From Parabacteroides sp. TM07-1AC (GTDB lineage Bacteria > Bacteroidota > Bacteroidia > Bacteroidales > Tannerellaceae), in contig NZ_QUKD01000002.1 of assembly GCF_003480915.1 (NCBI RefSeq), positions 62,001-126,000 on the forward strand: a stretch of DNA of 64,000 nt, given 5' to 3'. This document shows positions 35,725 through 42,878 of this stretch, in pieces (the first letter of the stretch is position 1; each line of letters starts with the position of its first letter). The position numbers were made by a program, and so were the translations under genes. The notes under the pieces were generated by a model, which did not search any database, was not told where the DNA came from, and saw nothing but the letters and a program-made list of their open reading frames with translations.

Positions 35725-37719
35725 TTATTTATCAAATGGGATCATATACTGAACGAATGCTTCGATCGCTTCATAAGAAGCCAAACCAAGTTCCTTGTAC
35801 AGCTCGGCTGTAGCACGGTTACGGTCTTCGGCACGTTGCCAGAACAAACGTTCGTCGTCACCCAGGAACGGTGCGCTTTCTGCCTGTGACTGGTGTTTCA
35901 GGATCGCATTACGTTTGAAGCGTAATTCTTCCGGACTGATAGGAACTGCCATTTCGATGTGGTCCATTTCCCATTCTGCCCATGCTCCGCGATACATCCA
36001 AACGCGGCAATGTTTCAGCCATTCTTCGTCTTTCAATTCGTCGATAGCAGCCAATACGGCATCCAGGCAAACCTTATGTGTTCCGTGCGGGTCAGCCAAG
36101 TCACCGGCTACAAACATCTGATCCGGCTGGATATCTTGCAGCAATTTCTTAACGATAGCTACATCGGCATCTCCCAGATCGTTCTTCTTCACAAGACCTG
36201 TTTCGTAGAACGGCAGATCCAGGAAGTGAACATTTTCATCTTTCACACCCGAATAACGGCAACCATGACGAGCTTCTTCACGACGGATAGTCCCCTTCAT
36301 AAACAGAACGTCTCTCTTTTCCGGCTCCCCGTTTTCCACTTTCTCGAAACGCAGGTATTTGATGATCTCTTCCGCCTTATCCTTAACGGCTGTATCATTC
36401 GGAGAATATTTGTCACAAACATCACGCAGGTATTCGCAGTAACGGATTACTTCGTCATCACCGACAGCGATGTTACCGGAAGTTTCATAAGCCACATGCA
36501 CGTCATGATGCTGGTCGCACAAACGACGCAATGTTCCACCCATAGAAATCACGTCATCATCCGGATGCGGGCTGAAAACAATCACTTTCTTTGGATACGG
36601 AGTAGCACGTTCCGGACGGTTGGAATCATCGGCATTCGGTTTACCACCCGGCCAGCCGGTAATGGTGTGCTGAATATCGTTGAAAATCTTGATATTTACA
36701 TTATAAGCAGAACCGTACAGAGCCAAGAGTTCGCCCAGGCCATGTTCGCAATAATCCTTGTTTGTCAGTTTCAAGATCGGTTTACCCGTCAACTGGCACA
36801 ACCATACGATAGCACGGCGGATCAGCTTGTTATCCCAATCGCAGTTGGTAACCAACCAAGGATGACTGATTCTTGTCAGTTCATAAGCAGCAGACAAGTC
36901 GATAACCACTTTTGCATTCATATGATTCTGAAGGTAAGTAGAAGGAACTGTTTCGCTCACTTTGCCTTCAACCGTATTGGCTATGATACGCGCTTTATCT
37001 TCACCCCAAGCCATCAGAATTACATTCTTGGCTTTCATGATGGTTGATATACCCATCGTGATCACACTTGCCGGAACATTTTCAATTGATTTGAATGTAC
37101 GGGCAGCTTCTTTACGGGCATCGTTATCCAGTAATACAAGACGGGTACCTACATTTACAGAAGAACCCGGACCGTTAAAGCCGATATTACTTGCATGACC
37201 TACACCCAACAGGATATAATCGATGCCACCAAAACTCTGGATATGTTGTTCATATTGTCTGCAGAATTCGAATATATCATCCTTCGGCATAGAACCGTCA
37301 GGAGAATAGATGTTCTTCGGATCGATATCCACATGATCCAGCAACGACTCTTTCAGATAAGCGAGATTGCTGTTTGTTGAAGCACTTAGCGGATAAAATT
37401 CATATACATTAAATACAATCACATTACGGAAGCTCAGTTGCTCTTCCTTGTGCATACGGATCAATTCTTTAAAAACACTCTGAGGAGAACGGCCTCCGGA
37501 CAAAGCAAGAACAAAAGGCTCTCCGGCTTCCTGTTTCTTACGTATTTGTGATGCCAGTTCCTTTGCTATCGCGAAGGAGCCTTCATTTGCCGATTCGTAG
37601 ATGTTTGTCGGAATCTTTTCCAAACGGGTTAAAACAGATTGCTCATAAGCGTTTTCCGGACGATAATACCGGGTCGGTATGCGCGTCAGGGTAATTTGAG
37701 AACTAAGGTTCGTCTTCAT
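35725..37719 (-). CDS. NagB-like isomerase/deaminase domain fused to a PIG-L deacetylase domain
   Basis: This 664-residue two-domain protein is of a kind common in Bacteroides. The N-terminal half (about 30-330) resembles glucosamine-6-phosphate deaminase (ALSGGRSPQSVFKEL, FNVYEFYPL, GVGHASNIGFNGPGSS). The C-terminal half (about 380-640) is PIG-L/LmbE-like with the metal motif SPHPDDDVISMGG and a later HGTH. Compared with E. coli NagB, where the loop reads GNDGHIAFNE, the catalytic Asp141, His143 and Glu148 positions are Ala, Asn and Gly here. The deaminase half may therefore be altered or inactive. It lies downstream of two nagA genes, so a role in amino-sugar phosphate metabolism is likely. 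Whether the PIG-L half deacetylates a sugar is unknown. Confidence 0.82.
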   Translation of the reverse strand: MKTNLSSQITLTRIPTRYYRPENAYEQSVLTRLEKIPTNIYESANEGSFAIAKELASQIRKKQEAGEPFVLALSGGRSPQSVFKELIRMHKEEQLSFRNVIVFNVYEFYPLSASTNSNLAYLKESLLDHVDIDPKNIYSPDGSMPKDDIFEFCRQYEQHIQSFGGIDYILLGVGHASNIGFNGPGSSVNVGTRLVLLDNDARKEAARTFKSIENVPASVITMGISTIMKAKNVILMAWGEDKARIIANTVEGKVSETVPSTYLQNHMNAKVVIDLSAAYELTRISHPWLVTNCDWDNKLIRRAIVWLCQLTGKPILKLTNKDYCEHGLGELLALYGSAYNVNIKIFNDIQHTITGWPGGKPNADDSNRPERATPYPKKVIVFSPHPDDDVISMGGTLRRLCDQHHDVHVAYETSGNIAVGDDEVIRYCEYLRDVCDKYSPNDTAVKDKAEEIIKYLRFEKVENGEPEKRDVLFMKGTIRREEARHGCRYSGVKDENVHFLDLPFYETGLVKKNDLGDADVAIVKKLLQDIQPDQMFVAGDLADPHGTHKVCLDAVLAAIDELKDEEWLKHCRVWMYRGAWAEWEMDHIEMAVPISPEELRFKRNAILKHQSQAESAPFLGDDERLFWQRAEDRNRATAELYKELGLASYEAIEAFVQYMIPFDK

Positions 37720-37758
37720 GTTTAATTACGATTTAGTACAACTTTTTTACTTGAATTA

Positions 37759-37766
37759 CAAATATA
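37759..37766 (-). promoter_or_regulatory. Promoter -7 box for the NagB-like gene
   Basis: CAAATATA reads TATATTTG on the minus strand (TAnnTTTG), 40 bases upstream of the start codon. Together with the terminator at 37832-37899 it suggests transcription separate from the nagA pair. Confidence 0.5.
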
Positions 37767-37831
37767 ACAATTCTTCGTCAAATAAAGATTAAAGAACCCT
37801 ATCAAAAATATCTATTTACCTATAGGTAGGT

Positions 37832-37899
37832 ATAAAAAAAGAAAAACTTTAGTTCCTTCCGAGAGAAATTTCCATTTCATTCGGAAGAAACTAAAGTTT
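37832..37899 (-). terminator. Strong intrinsic terminator downstream of the second nagA
   Basis: A 19-base arm (AAACTTTAGTTCCTTCCGA, 37844-37862) pairs with 37881-37899 with one mismatch. On the minus strand it is followed by a run of seven T. The right arm is part of a direct repeat (TTTCATTCGGAAGAAA, twice). Confidence 0.8.
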
Positions 37900-37923
37900 C
37901 ATTCGGAAGAAAAAAAACTCCTA

Positions 37924-39090
37924 TTATGCCAGCGTATTCGTTCCTTCCACCAAATGTCCCATCGACCAAACAGAGCGGACATTCAACTTACGGTCCAGAA
38001 TAACAATATCGGCATCTTTACCACGCTGCAAAGAACCCTTACGATCGTCTACACCCATCAGGCGGGCAGGGGTTTCGGAAGCCATACGGACTGCGTCAGC
38101 CAAAGGTACTCCGGCTTTCTGCGCCATCGTACGAACCAGAACATCCATCGTGGCAATACTTCCCACCAATGAAGAATGGTCGGCCAACTTACAAACGCCG
38201 TCTTCGATGATAATACGGGGATCATCTACCGGCTTTCCTTCGTTAGCAGCATAAGCCAATGCATCGGTAGACAAACAAGTACGTTCCACACCTTTCAACT
38301 TATAAACCAGACGCAAGATCGTTGAAGGCAAGTGACGACCATCGGCTATCACTTCTACCGTCATATCATCTTCCAGGAATACACTTTCTACCGTTCCTTC
38401 ATATTTATATTCACGACGCTTGTGGAAACCGGGCATCGCATTATAGAAATGGGCCGCATGAGTGAAACCTGCTTCATAAGCCGCTTTAATATCGTCAAAT
38501 TCAGCTTCCGTATGAGATACGGCTGCCAAAAGACCTTTTGAACGGACATAACGGGCAAAATCCAATGCCCCCGGCAATTCAGGACTCGCATCCCAACGTT
38601 TAATACAAGTCGTACTTTCCAGTAATGATTTATATTCATCCGGATCCGGATTTTTCAACGCATCCGTCAATAAGCTACCCGCCATCTTCGGATTCAGGTA
38701 CGGTCCTTCCAGTTGCAATCCCATAACAGGACTATTTTTTTTAGCCATTACGCTTTCGCATAAGGCTACAGCTTTCTGAATTTCTGTCATTGGGAGCGGA
38801 GACAACGTCGGAAAAATAGAAGTTGCACCATATTTCATGTGGGAGTTCACTGCCCCGTTGAAAGCTTCTTCTGTACATTCTTTAAAATCATATCCACCGC
38901 CACCATGTACGTTCATAGCAACGAAACCCGGAATAATATACATACCTTTGGCATCCACCACAGTAGCCCCTATCACAGCCAGGTCGCTATTTGTTACTTC
39001 CAGTATTTTACCATCACTGATCAGGACTGAACCGTCTTTTAACCAGCCTTGCGGTGTCAGTATCTGTCCGTTTATTATTTGTGTCAGCAT
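37924..39090 (-). CDS. N-acetylglucosamine-6-phosphate deacetylase paralogue (second copy)
   Basis: This 388-residue amidohydrolase-fold protein is a tandem duplicate of the nagA just upstream. The start is the ATG at 39090 (MLTQIINGQI), two bases after the other stop. The TDA region and EAEFDDIKAAYEAGFTHAAHFYN are kept. Differences from the first copy fall at the metal and phosphate sites: VAMNVHGGGG instead of VEIHVHGGGG, GLQLEGPYLN instead of GLHLEGHYFN, and ADGRHLPS instead of ADGIHVPP. These could mean altered substrate preference or reduced activity. It stands between the first nagA and the NagB-like gene, with a strong terminator after it. Confidence 0.85.
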   Translation of the reverse strand: MLTQIINGQILTPQGWLKDGSVLISDGKILEVTNSDLAVIGATVVDAKGMYIIPGFVAMNVHGGGGYDFKECTEEAFNGAVNSHMKYGATSIFPTLSPLPMTEIQKAVALCESVMAKKNSPVMGLQLEGPYLNPKMAGSLLTDALKNPDPDEYKSLLESTTCIKRWDASPELPGALDFARYVRSKGLLAAVSHTEAEFDDIKAAYEAGFTHAAHFYNAMPGFHKRREYKYEGTVESVFLEDDMTVEVIADGRHLPSTILRLVYKLKGVERTCLSTDALAYAANEGKPVDDPRIIIEDGVCKLADHSSLVGSIATMDVLVRTMAQKAGVPLADAVRMASETPARLMGVDDRKGSLQRGKDADIVILDRKLNVRSVWSMGHLVEGTNTLA

Positions 39091-39092
39091 AA

Positions 39093-40259
39093 TCAAAACA
39101 GTTTATTCGTTCCTTCAACCAATTTACCCATTGCCCAAACGGCACGTACATTCAAGTCTTTGTCCAATACCATCAGGTCGGCATCCTTACCACGTTGCAA
39201 AGAACCTTTCCGATCATAAACCCCCATGATACGGGCAGGCGTTTCAGAAGCCATACGGACAGCATCCTCCAAAGGAATTTCAGCTTTCTGCACTACAGTA
39301 CGGATCAAACGGTCCATAGTAGCTACACTACCGGCCAATGCCGAACGGTCAGCCAGTTTACAAACTCCGTCTTCAATAATTACACGCGGATCGAAAGCCA
39401 CCTGGCTGTCACTTGCCGCACAAGCCAGTGCATCCGTGATCAGACAAGTACGTTCCACACCTTTTACTTTATATACCAGTCGGAGGATCGTCGGAGGAAC
39501 ATGAATACCGTCGGCCACCACTTCCACTGTCATATCGTCGATCAGATAGATACTTTCTACTGTACCTTCATATTTATACTCCCGACGTTTATGAAAACCG
39601 GGCATTGCGTTATAGAAGTGTGTAGCATGCGTATAGCCGGCTTCGTAAGCAGTCTGGATATCTTCATACTCAGCCTGTGTATGACCGACAGCAGCCAGTA
39701 CGCCTTTAGAAGTGATATATTTACCGAACTGCATGGCTCCCGGCAATTCCGGTGCAGCATCCCAGCGCTTGATACAATTCGTTTCTTCCAAAAGAGGGAT
39801 GTATTCCTCCGGATCCGGATTCTTGATATTTTCCGGAAGCTGACCGCCCGCCATCTTCATATTGAAGTAATGCCCTTCTAGATGCAGCCCCAGAACAGGA
39901 CTGTCTTTTTCAGCCATCAGCTTTTCGGTTGTAGCTGCCGCTTCACGGATCATCGGGATTGTTGAAGAAGATAATGTGGGGAATATACTGGTAGTCCCGT
40001 GTTGCATGTGAGTTGCTACAGCAGCACGGAATGCCTCTTCCGTTCCTTCCATAAAGTCACGTCCACCACCACCGTGAACATGGATTTCCACTCCACCGGG
40101 AACGATATACATTCCCTTGGCGTCAATCAGGTTTGCACCAACTATGGCCAGGTCACAGTTAGTCACTTCCAGAATCTTGTTATCGCTAATCAGAACAGAG
40201 CCATCTTTCATCCAGCCCTGTGGTGTCAGGATACGACCGTTAATAATTTGAGTCAGCAT
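39093..40259 (-). CDS. nagA: N-acetylglucosamine-6-phosphate deacetylase
   Basis: This 388-residue cytoplasmic amidohydrolase removes the acetyl group from GlcNAc-6-P to give GlcN-6-P. It carries HVHGGGGRDF (residues about 59-68), HLEGHYFN with the metal-binding Glu, GHTQAEYEDI and THATHFYNAMPGFH with metal-binding histidines, and TDAL with the catalytic Asp. It matches the Bacteroides NagA pattern. It is first of an amino-sugar block (nagA, nagA paralogue, NagB-like). GlcNAc-6-P would come from sialic acid, chitobiose or host glycans. A promoter box is at 40344-40351. Confidence 0.92.
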   Translation of the reverse strand: MLTQIINGRILTPQGWMKDGSVLISDNKILEVTNCDLAIVGANLIDAKGMYIVPGGVEIHVHGGGGRDFMEGTEEAFRAAVATHMQHGTTSIFPTLSSSTIPMIREAAATTEKLMAEKDSPVLGLHLEGHYFNMKMAGGQLPENIKNPDPEEYIPLLEETNCIKRWDAAPELPGAMQFGKYITSKGVLAAVGHTQAEYEDIQTAYEAGYTHATHFYNAMPGFHKRREYKYEGTVESIYLIDDMTVEVVADGIHVPPTILRLVYKVKGVERTCLITDALACAASDSQVAFDPRVIIEDGVCKLADRSALAGSVATMDRLIRTVVQKAEIPLEDAVRMASETPARIMGVYDRKGSLQRGKDADLMVLDKDLNVRAVWAMGKLVEGTNKLF

Positions 40260-40343
40260 AATATTTTGTCTATATAAATTAGGCGTTTGTTATTTATCGA
40301 TCGGCTCTAACTCATGGTATAATAAGCCAAAGTTTGCCACTGA

Positions 40344-40351
40344 CAAAAGTA
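40344..40351 (-). promoter_or_regulatory. Promoter -7 box for the nagA pair
   Basis: CAAAAGTA reads TACTTTTG on the minus strand (TAnnTTTG), about 85 bases upstream of the nagA ATG. Confidence 0.45.
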
Positions 40352-40392
40352 AATACTTTTTATTTAATGCTATCCCTCTTTAATCAATATAT

Positions 40393-40428
40393 TTCAAAAA
40401 AAAGCGCCACCGGATTACCGGGACGCTT
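40393..40428 (-). terminator. Intrinsic terminator overlapping the ABC-F stop codon
   Basis: On the minus strand AAAGCGTCCCGG pairs with CCGGTGGCGCTTT with small mismatches, and the stop codon lies in the loop. Eight T follow. It is a compact terminator built into the gene end. Confidence 0.8.
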
Positions 40429-42361
40429 TCTCATTCAATTCTTCCAACTCTATGGTCAACTCTGTCCATGTATCCATCGTGTCGGACAACTCTTTTTTCA
40501 ATGAAGAATAATCATTATATAAAGAGGTATCGGATGCACCTTCCGGAGTAGCCAGCCTGGCTTCGATAGCAGCAATGGAGTTTTCCAGTTCAGTTATTTT
40601 ATTTTCGGCTTCAGCGACAGCCTTTTCTACCTTCTTGATCGCTTTACTCTGCTCCTTACGGGCTTCATACGATAACTTGTTCTGCGTAGGCTGGGCTTCC
40701 GTATCCGCTGTAGAAGAAGCAACCTGTGCTGTGCGTTCCAGTTCACGCAAGCTATCCATCTTCTTTCTTTCCAGGAACTCGTAGATGCCGCCCAGATGTT
40801 CTACGACACGCTGGTTTCCGAATTCATAAACCTTATCTACCAGGCCATCCAGAAATTCACGGTCATGGGAAACGACGATCACAGTCCCGTCGAACTCACG
40901 CAGTGCATCCTTCAACACATCTTTCGAACGCATATCCAAATGGTTGGTCGGCTCATCGAGAATCAGGAGATTGACAGGTTCCAGCAAAAGACGGATCATA
41001 GCCAAACGACTCCGCTCTCCACCGGACAATACCTTCACTTTCTTATCAGATGCTTCACCACCGAACATGAAAGCCCCGAGTATATCGCGAATCTTCGTAC
41101 GTATATCTCCTTCTGCCACATAGTCAATCGTATCGAATACCGTCAGGTTATCGTCCAGCAACTGTGCCTGGTTCTGTGCAAAGTAACCGATCTTCACATT
41201 ATGTCCCAACTGCAACTTACCCTCATAGTCGATCTGATCCATGATACATTTCACAAGCGTAGATTTACCTTCTCCGTTCTTACCGACGAAAGCAACCTTG
41301 TCCCCTCTGTTTATAGTCAATGTCACATCTTTAAATATCAGATGATCACCGTAGCGTTTTGCCACATTCTCCATGATTACCGGATAAGAACCTGACCGGG
41401 GAGCAGGCGGGAACTTCAGGCTTAACATCGCCGTATCGACCTCATCGACTTCGATACGTTCTACCTTTTCCAACTGCTTGATACGCGACTGTACCTGAAC
41501 GGATTTTGTAGCCTTGTAGCGAAACCGTTCAATAAAGGCTTCCGTATCTGCCAGTTTCTTCTGCTGGTTCTCAAAAGCACGAAGCTGTTGTTCGCGGCGT
41601 TCCTTACGGAGCTCCACGTATTCTGAATATTTGACTTTATAATCGTAGATGCTTCCCAGTTCGATCTCGATCGTCCGGAAAGTTGTGTTATCGATAAAGG
41701 CACGGTCGTGTGAAACCAGGATCACCGCATTGGCACGGGTAGCTATAAAATTCTCCAACCATTGGATAGATTCAATATCCAGGTGGTTGGTCGGCTCATC
41801 GAGCAACAAGACATCCGGCCGACGAAGCAATAACTTCGCCAACTCGATACGCATACGCCATCCACCGCTAAATTCGGATGTCGGACGGTCGAAGTCAGTA
41901 CGCTTAAATCCCAACCCGATCAATGTCCGCTCCAGTTCCGCATGATAGTTGCTTCCTCCCATCAGCTGAAAATGTTCGGAAAGATGCGTTACTTTGTCTA
42001 TCAGTTTTTGATATGATTCAGTCTCATAATCGGTCCGTTCAGCCAGTTCCAGATTCAGCCGTTCGATCTCTTTTTCCATTTCCTGAATATGACCAAAAGC
42101 CTGTTCCGCTTCTTCGCGAACCGTACGGCTATCTGTCAACTGCATCTGCTGTGGCAAATAACCGATCGTTGTTTCTTTAGGAACACTCACCGTACCGGAT
42201 GTCGGAGTCTGCAAACCTGCAAAAATCTTCAACATCGTAGATTTCCCCGCCCCGTTCTTTCCGACCAGCGCGATACGATCCTTCTTATTTACTACAAACG
42301 ATACGTCATCAAAAAGCGTAAATCCGCCAAACTCAACTGTTAGTCCTTCAACCGAAATCAT
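40415..42361 (-). CDS. ABC-F family ATPase (translation factor-like)
   Basis: This 648-residue soluble protein has two ABC cassettes and no membrane segment. Walker A motifs are GKNGAGKST near 35 and GKNGEGKST near 350; signatures are FSGGWRMR and LSGGERSR; Walker B is LLLDEPTNHLD in both halves. The linker (about 240-300) is rich in Arg, Lys and Gln (RKERREQQLRAFENQQKK), and the C-terminus is a coiled coil (KKVEKAVAEAENKITELE). The layout is like the Uup/YdiF group, which act on ribosomes or in resistance. Its own promoter box lies at 42383-42390, and a terminator overlaps its stop. Confidence 0.93.
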   Translation of the reverse strand: MISVEGLTVEFGGFTLFDDVSFVVNKKDRIALVGKNGAGKSTMLKIFAGLQTPTSGTVSVPKETTIGYLPQQMQLTDSRTVREEAEQAFGHIQEMEKEIERLNLELAERTDYETESYQKLIDKVTHLSEHFQLMGGSNYHAELERTLIGLGFKRTDFDRPTSEFSGGWRMRIELAKLLLRRPDVLLLDEPTNHLDIESIQWLENFIATRANAVILVSHDRAFIDNTTFRTIEIELGSIYDYKVKYSEYVELRKERREQQLRAFENQQKKLADTEAFIERFRYKATKSVQVQSRIKQLEKVERIEVDEVDTAMLSLKFPPAPRSGSYPVIMENVAKRYGDHLIFKDVTLTINRGDKVAFVGKNGEGKSTLVKCIMDQIDYEGKLQLGHNVKIGYFAQNQAQLLDDNLTVFDTIDYVAEGDIRTKIRDILGAFMFGGEASDKKVKVLSGGERSRLAMIRLLLEPVNLLILDEPTNHLDMRSKDVLKDALREFDGTVIVVSHDREFLDGLVDKVYEFGNQRVVEHLGGIYEFLERKKMDSLRELERTAQVASSTADTEAQPTQNKLSYEARKEQSKAIKKVEKAVAEAENKITELENSIAAIEARLATPEGASDTSLYNDYSSLKKELSDTMDTWTELTIELEELNEKASR

Positions 42362-42382
42362 ATTTATTTTGTATTACGGGCA

Positions 42383-42390
42383 CAAAGATA
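42383..42390 (-). promoter_or_regulatory. Promoter -7 box for the ABC-F gene
   Basis: CAAAGATA reads TATCTTTG on the minus strand (TAnnTTTG), 22 bases upstream of the ABC-F ATG. It makes the outward box at 42635-42642 unnecessary for this gene. Confidence 0.55.
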
Positions 42391-42442
42391 CAATTTCTAT
42401 TTTGACAATATGTTAACCAATCAATGCTCTTTTCCTCAAATT

Positions 42443-42536
42443 GATTTGTTAAAATATATTACCCGGTATACTAATTCAAATTACTCGGTATATTAATCTC
42501 AAATACATGGCATGCTAGTGACATTTTGATAATCGG
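42443..42536 (+). repeat. Solo end of the same IS4-family element
   Basis: GATTTGTTAAAATATATTAC and the following bases (CGGTATATTAATC..., then GTGACATTTTGATAAT) align along about 94 bases with the left end of the IS at 11376-11470. There is no transposase and no opposite end nearby, so this is a deletion relic or a small derivative. Confidence 0.65.
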
Positions 42537-42602
42537 ATGTTTTGAAATACTATTGTTTTTTCAAATCGACGAGAAATAAAAAGGAAGTCCAGTAATTGAC
42601 TT

Positions 42603-42617
42603 AGTTCCTGCAGAACT
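42603..42617. repeat. Inverted repeat (left) of a putative invertible promoter
   Basis: AGTTCCTGCAGAACT, exactly reverse-complementary to 42818-42832 (17 bases counting two flanking bases). Each repeat is itself AGTTC-N5-GAACT, like the core site of a tyrosine recombinase. It fits the consensus AGTYYYN4GDACT that I recall for phase-variable SusC/SusD promoters in Bacteroides fragilis. Confidence 0.7.
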
Positions 42618-42634
42618 ATTTAATAATTACGTTG

Positions 42635-42642
42635 CAAATATA
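42635..42642 (-). promoter_or_regulatory. Promoter box inside the putative invertible segment (facing away from susC)
   Basis: CAAATATA reads TATATTTG on the minus strand, a TAnnTTTG match just inside the left inverted repeat. If the segment were flipped, the box would lie at 42793-42800 on the plus strand, about 80 bases before the susC ATG. I see no comparable plus-strand box near susC in the present orientation and no clear -33 element. Confidence 0.5.
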
Positions 42643-42817
42643 GCGCTTTTTTAATATATATGCTATAAATATTTAAAATTTAGATTCTTTCTTCAGAAAA
42701 ACATATTCAAACGTTAAATAACCACGCATCATTTAACTTAACCTGCTTTAACTAAAGAACGTACCAAAAACATTAAACCACTAAATAACAATAATTTAAC
42801 CAACACATAAAGGATAT

Positions 42818-42832
42818 AGTTCTGCAGGAACT
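42818..42832. repeat. Inverted repeat (right) of a putative invertible promoter
   Basis: AGTTCTGCAGGAACT, the exact reverse complement of 42603-42617. It lies 46 bases upstream of the susC start codon, with 200 bases between the two repeats. Confidence 0.7.
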
Positions 42833-42878
42833 CCATACTAATTACGCAGTATTAATATTAATCATAATTAAAAAACGC

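Larger units (their letters stand above)
42362..42878. other. Intergenic region with IS remnant and inverted repeats
   Basis: These 517 bases hold, from left to right, the ABC-F promoter, a solo IS end (42443-42536), and a 230-base segment (42603-42832) bounded by 15-17-base inverted repeats. The segment has a promoter box near its left end, pointing away from susC. No protein-coding gene is present. Confidence 0.7.

Noticed and set aside
35959..37047. A 362-codon open frame antisense to the NagB-like/PIG-L gene
   Set aside because: It lies wholly within a well-supported gene on the other strand and shows no domain.
37844..37899. Direct repeat TTTCATTCGGAAGAAA considered as a mobile-element footprint
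   Set aside because: It is explained by the right arm of a strong intrinsic terminator partly repeated. There is no element between the copies.
42443..42536. Intact insertion sequence upstream of the second susC
   Set aside because: Only one end matches. There is no transposase or opposite inverted repeat.
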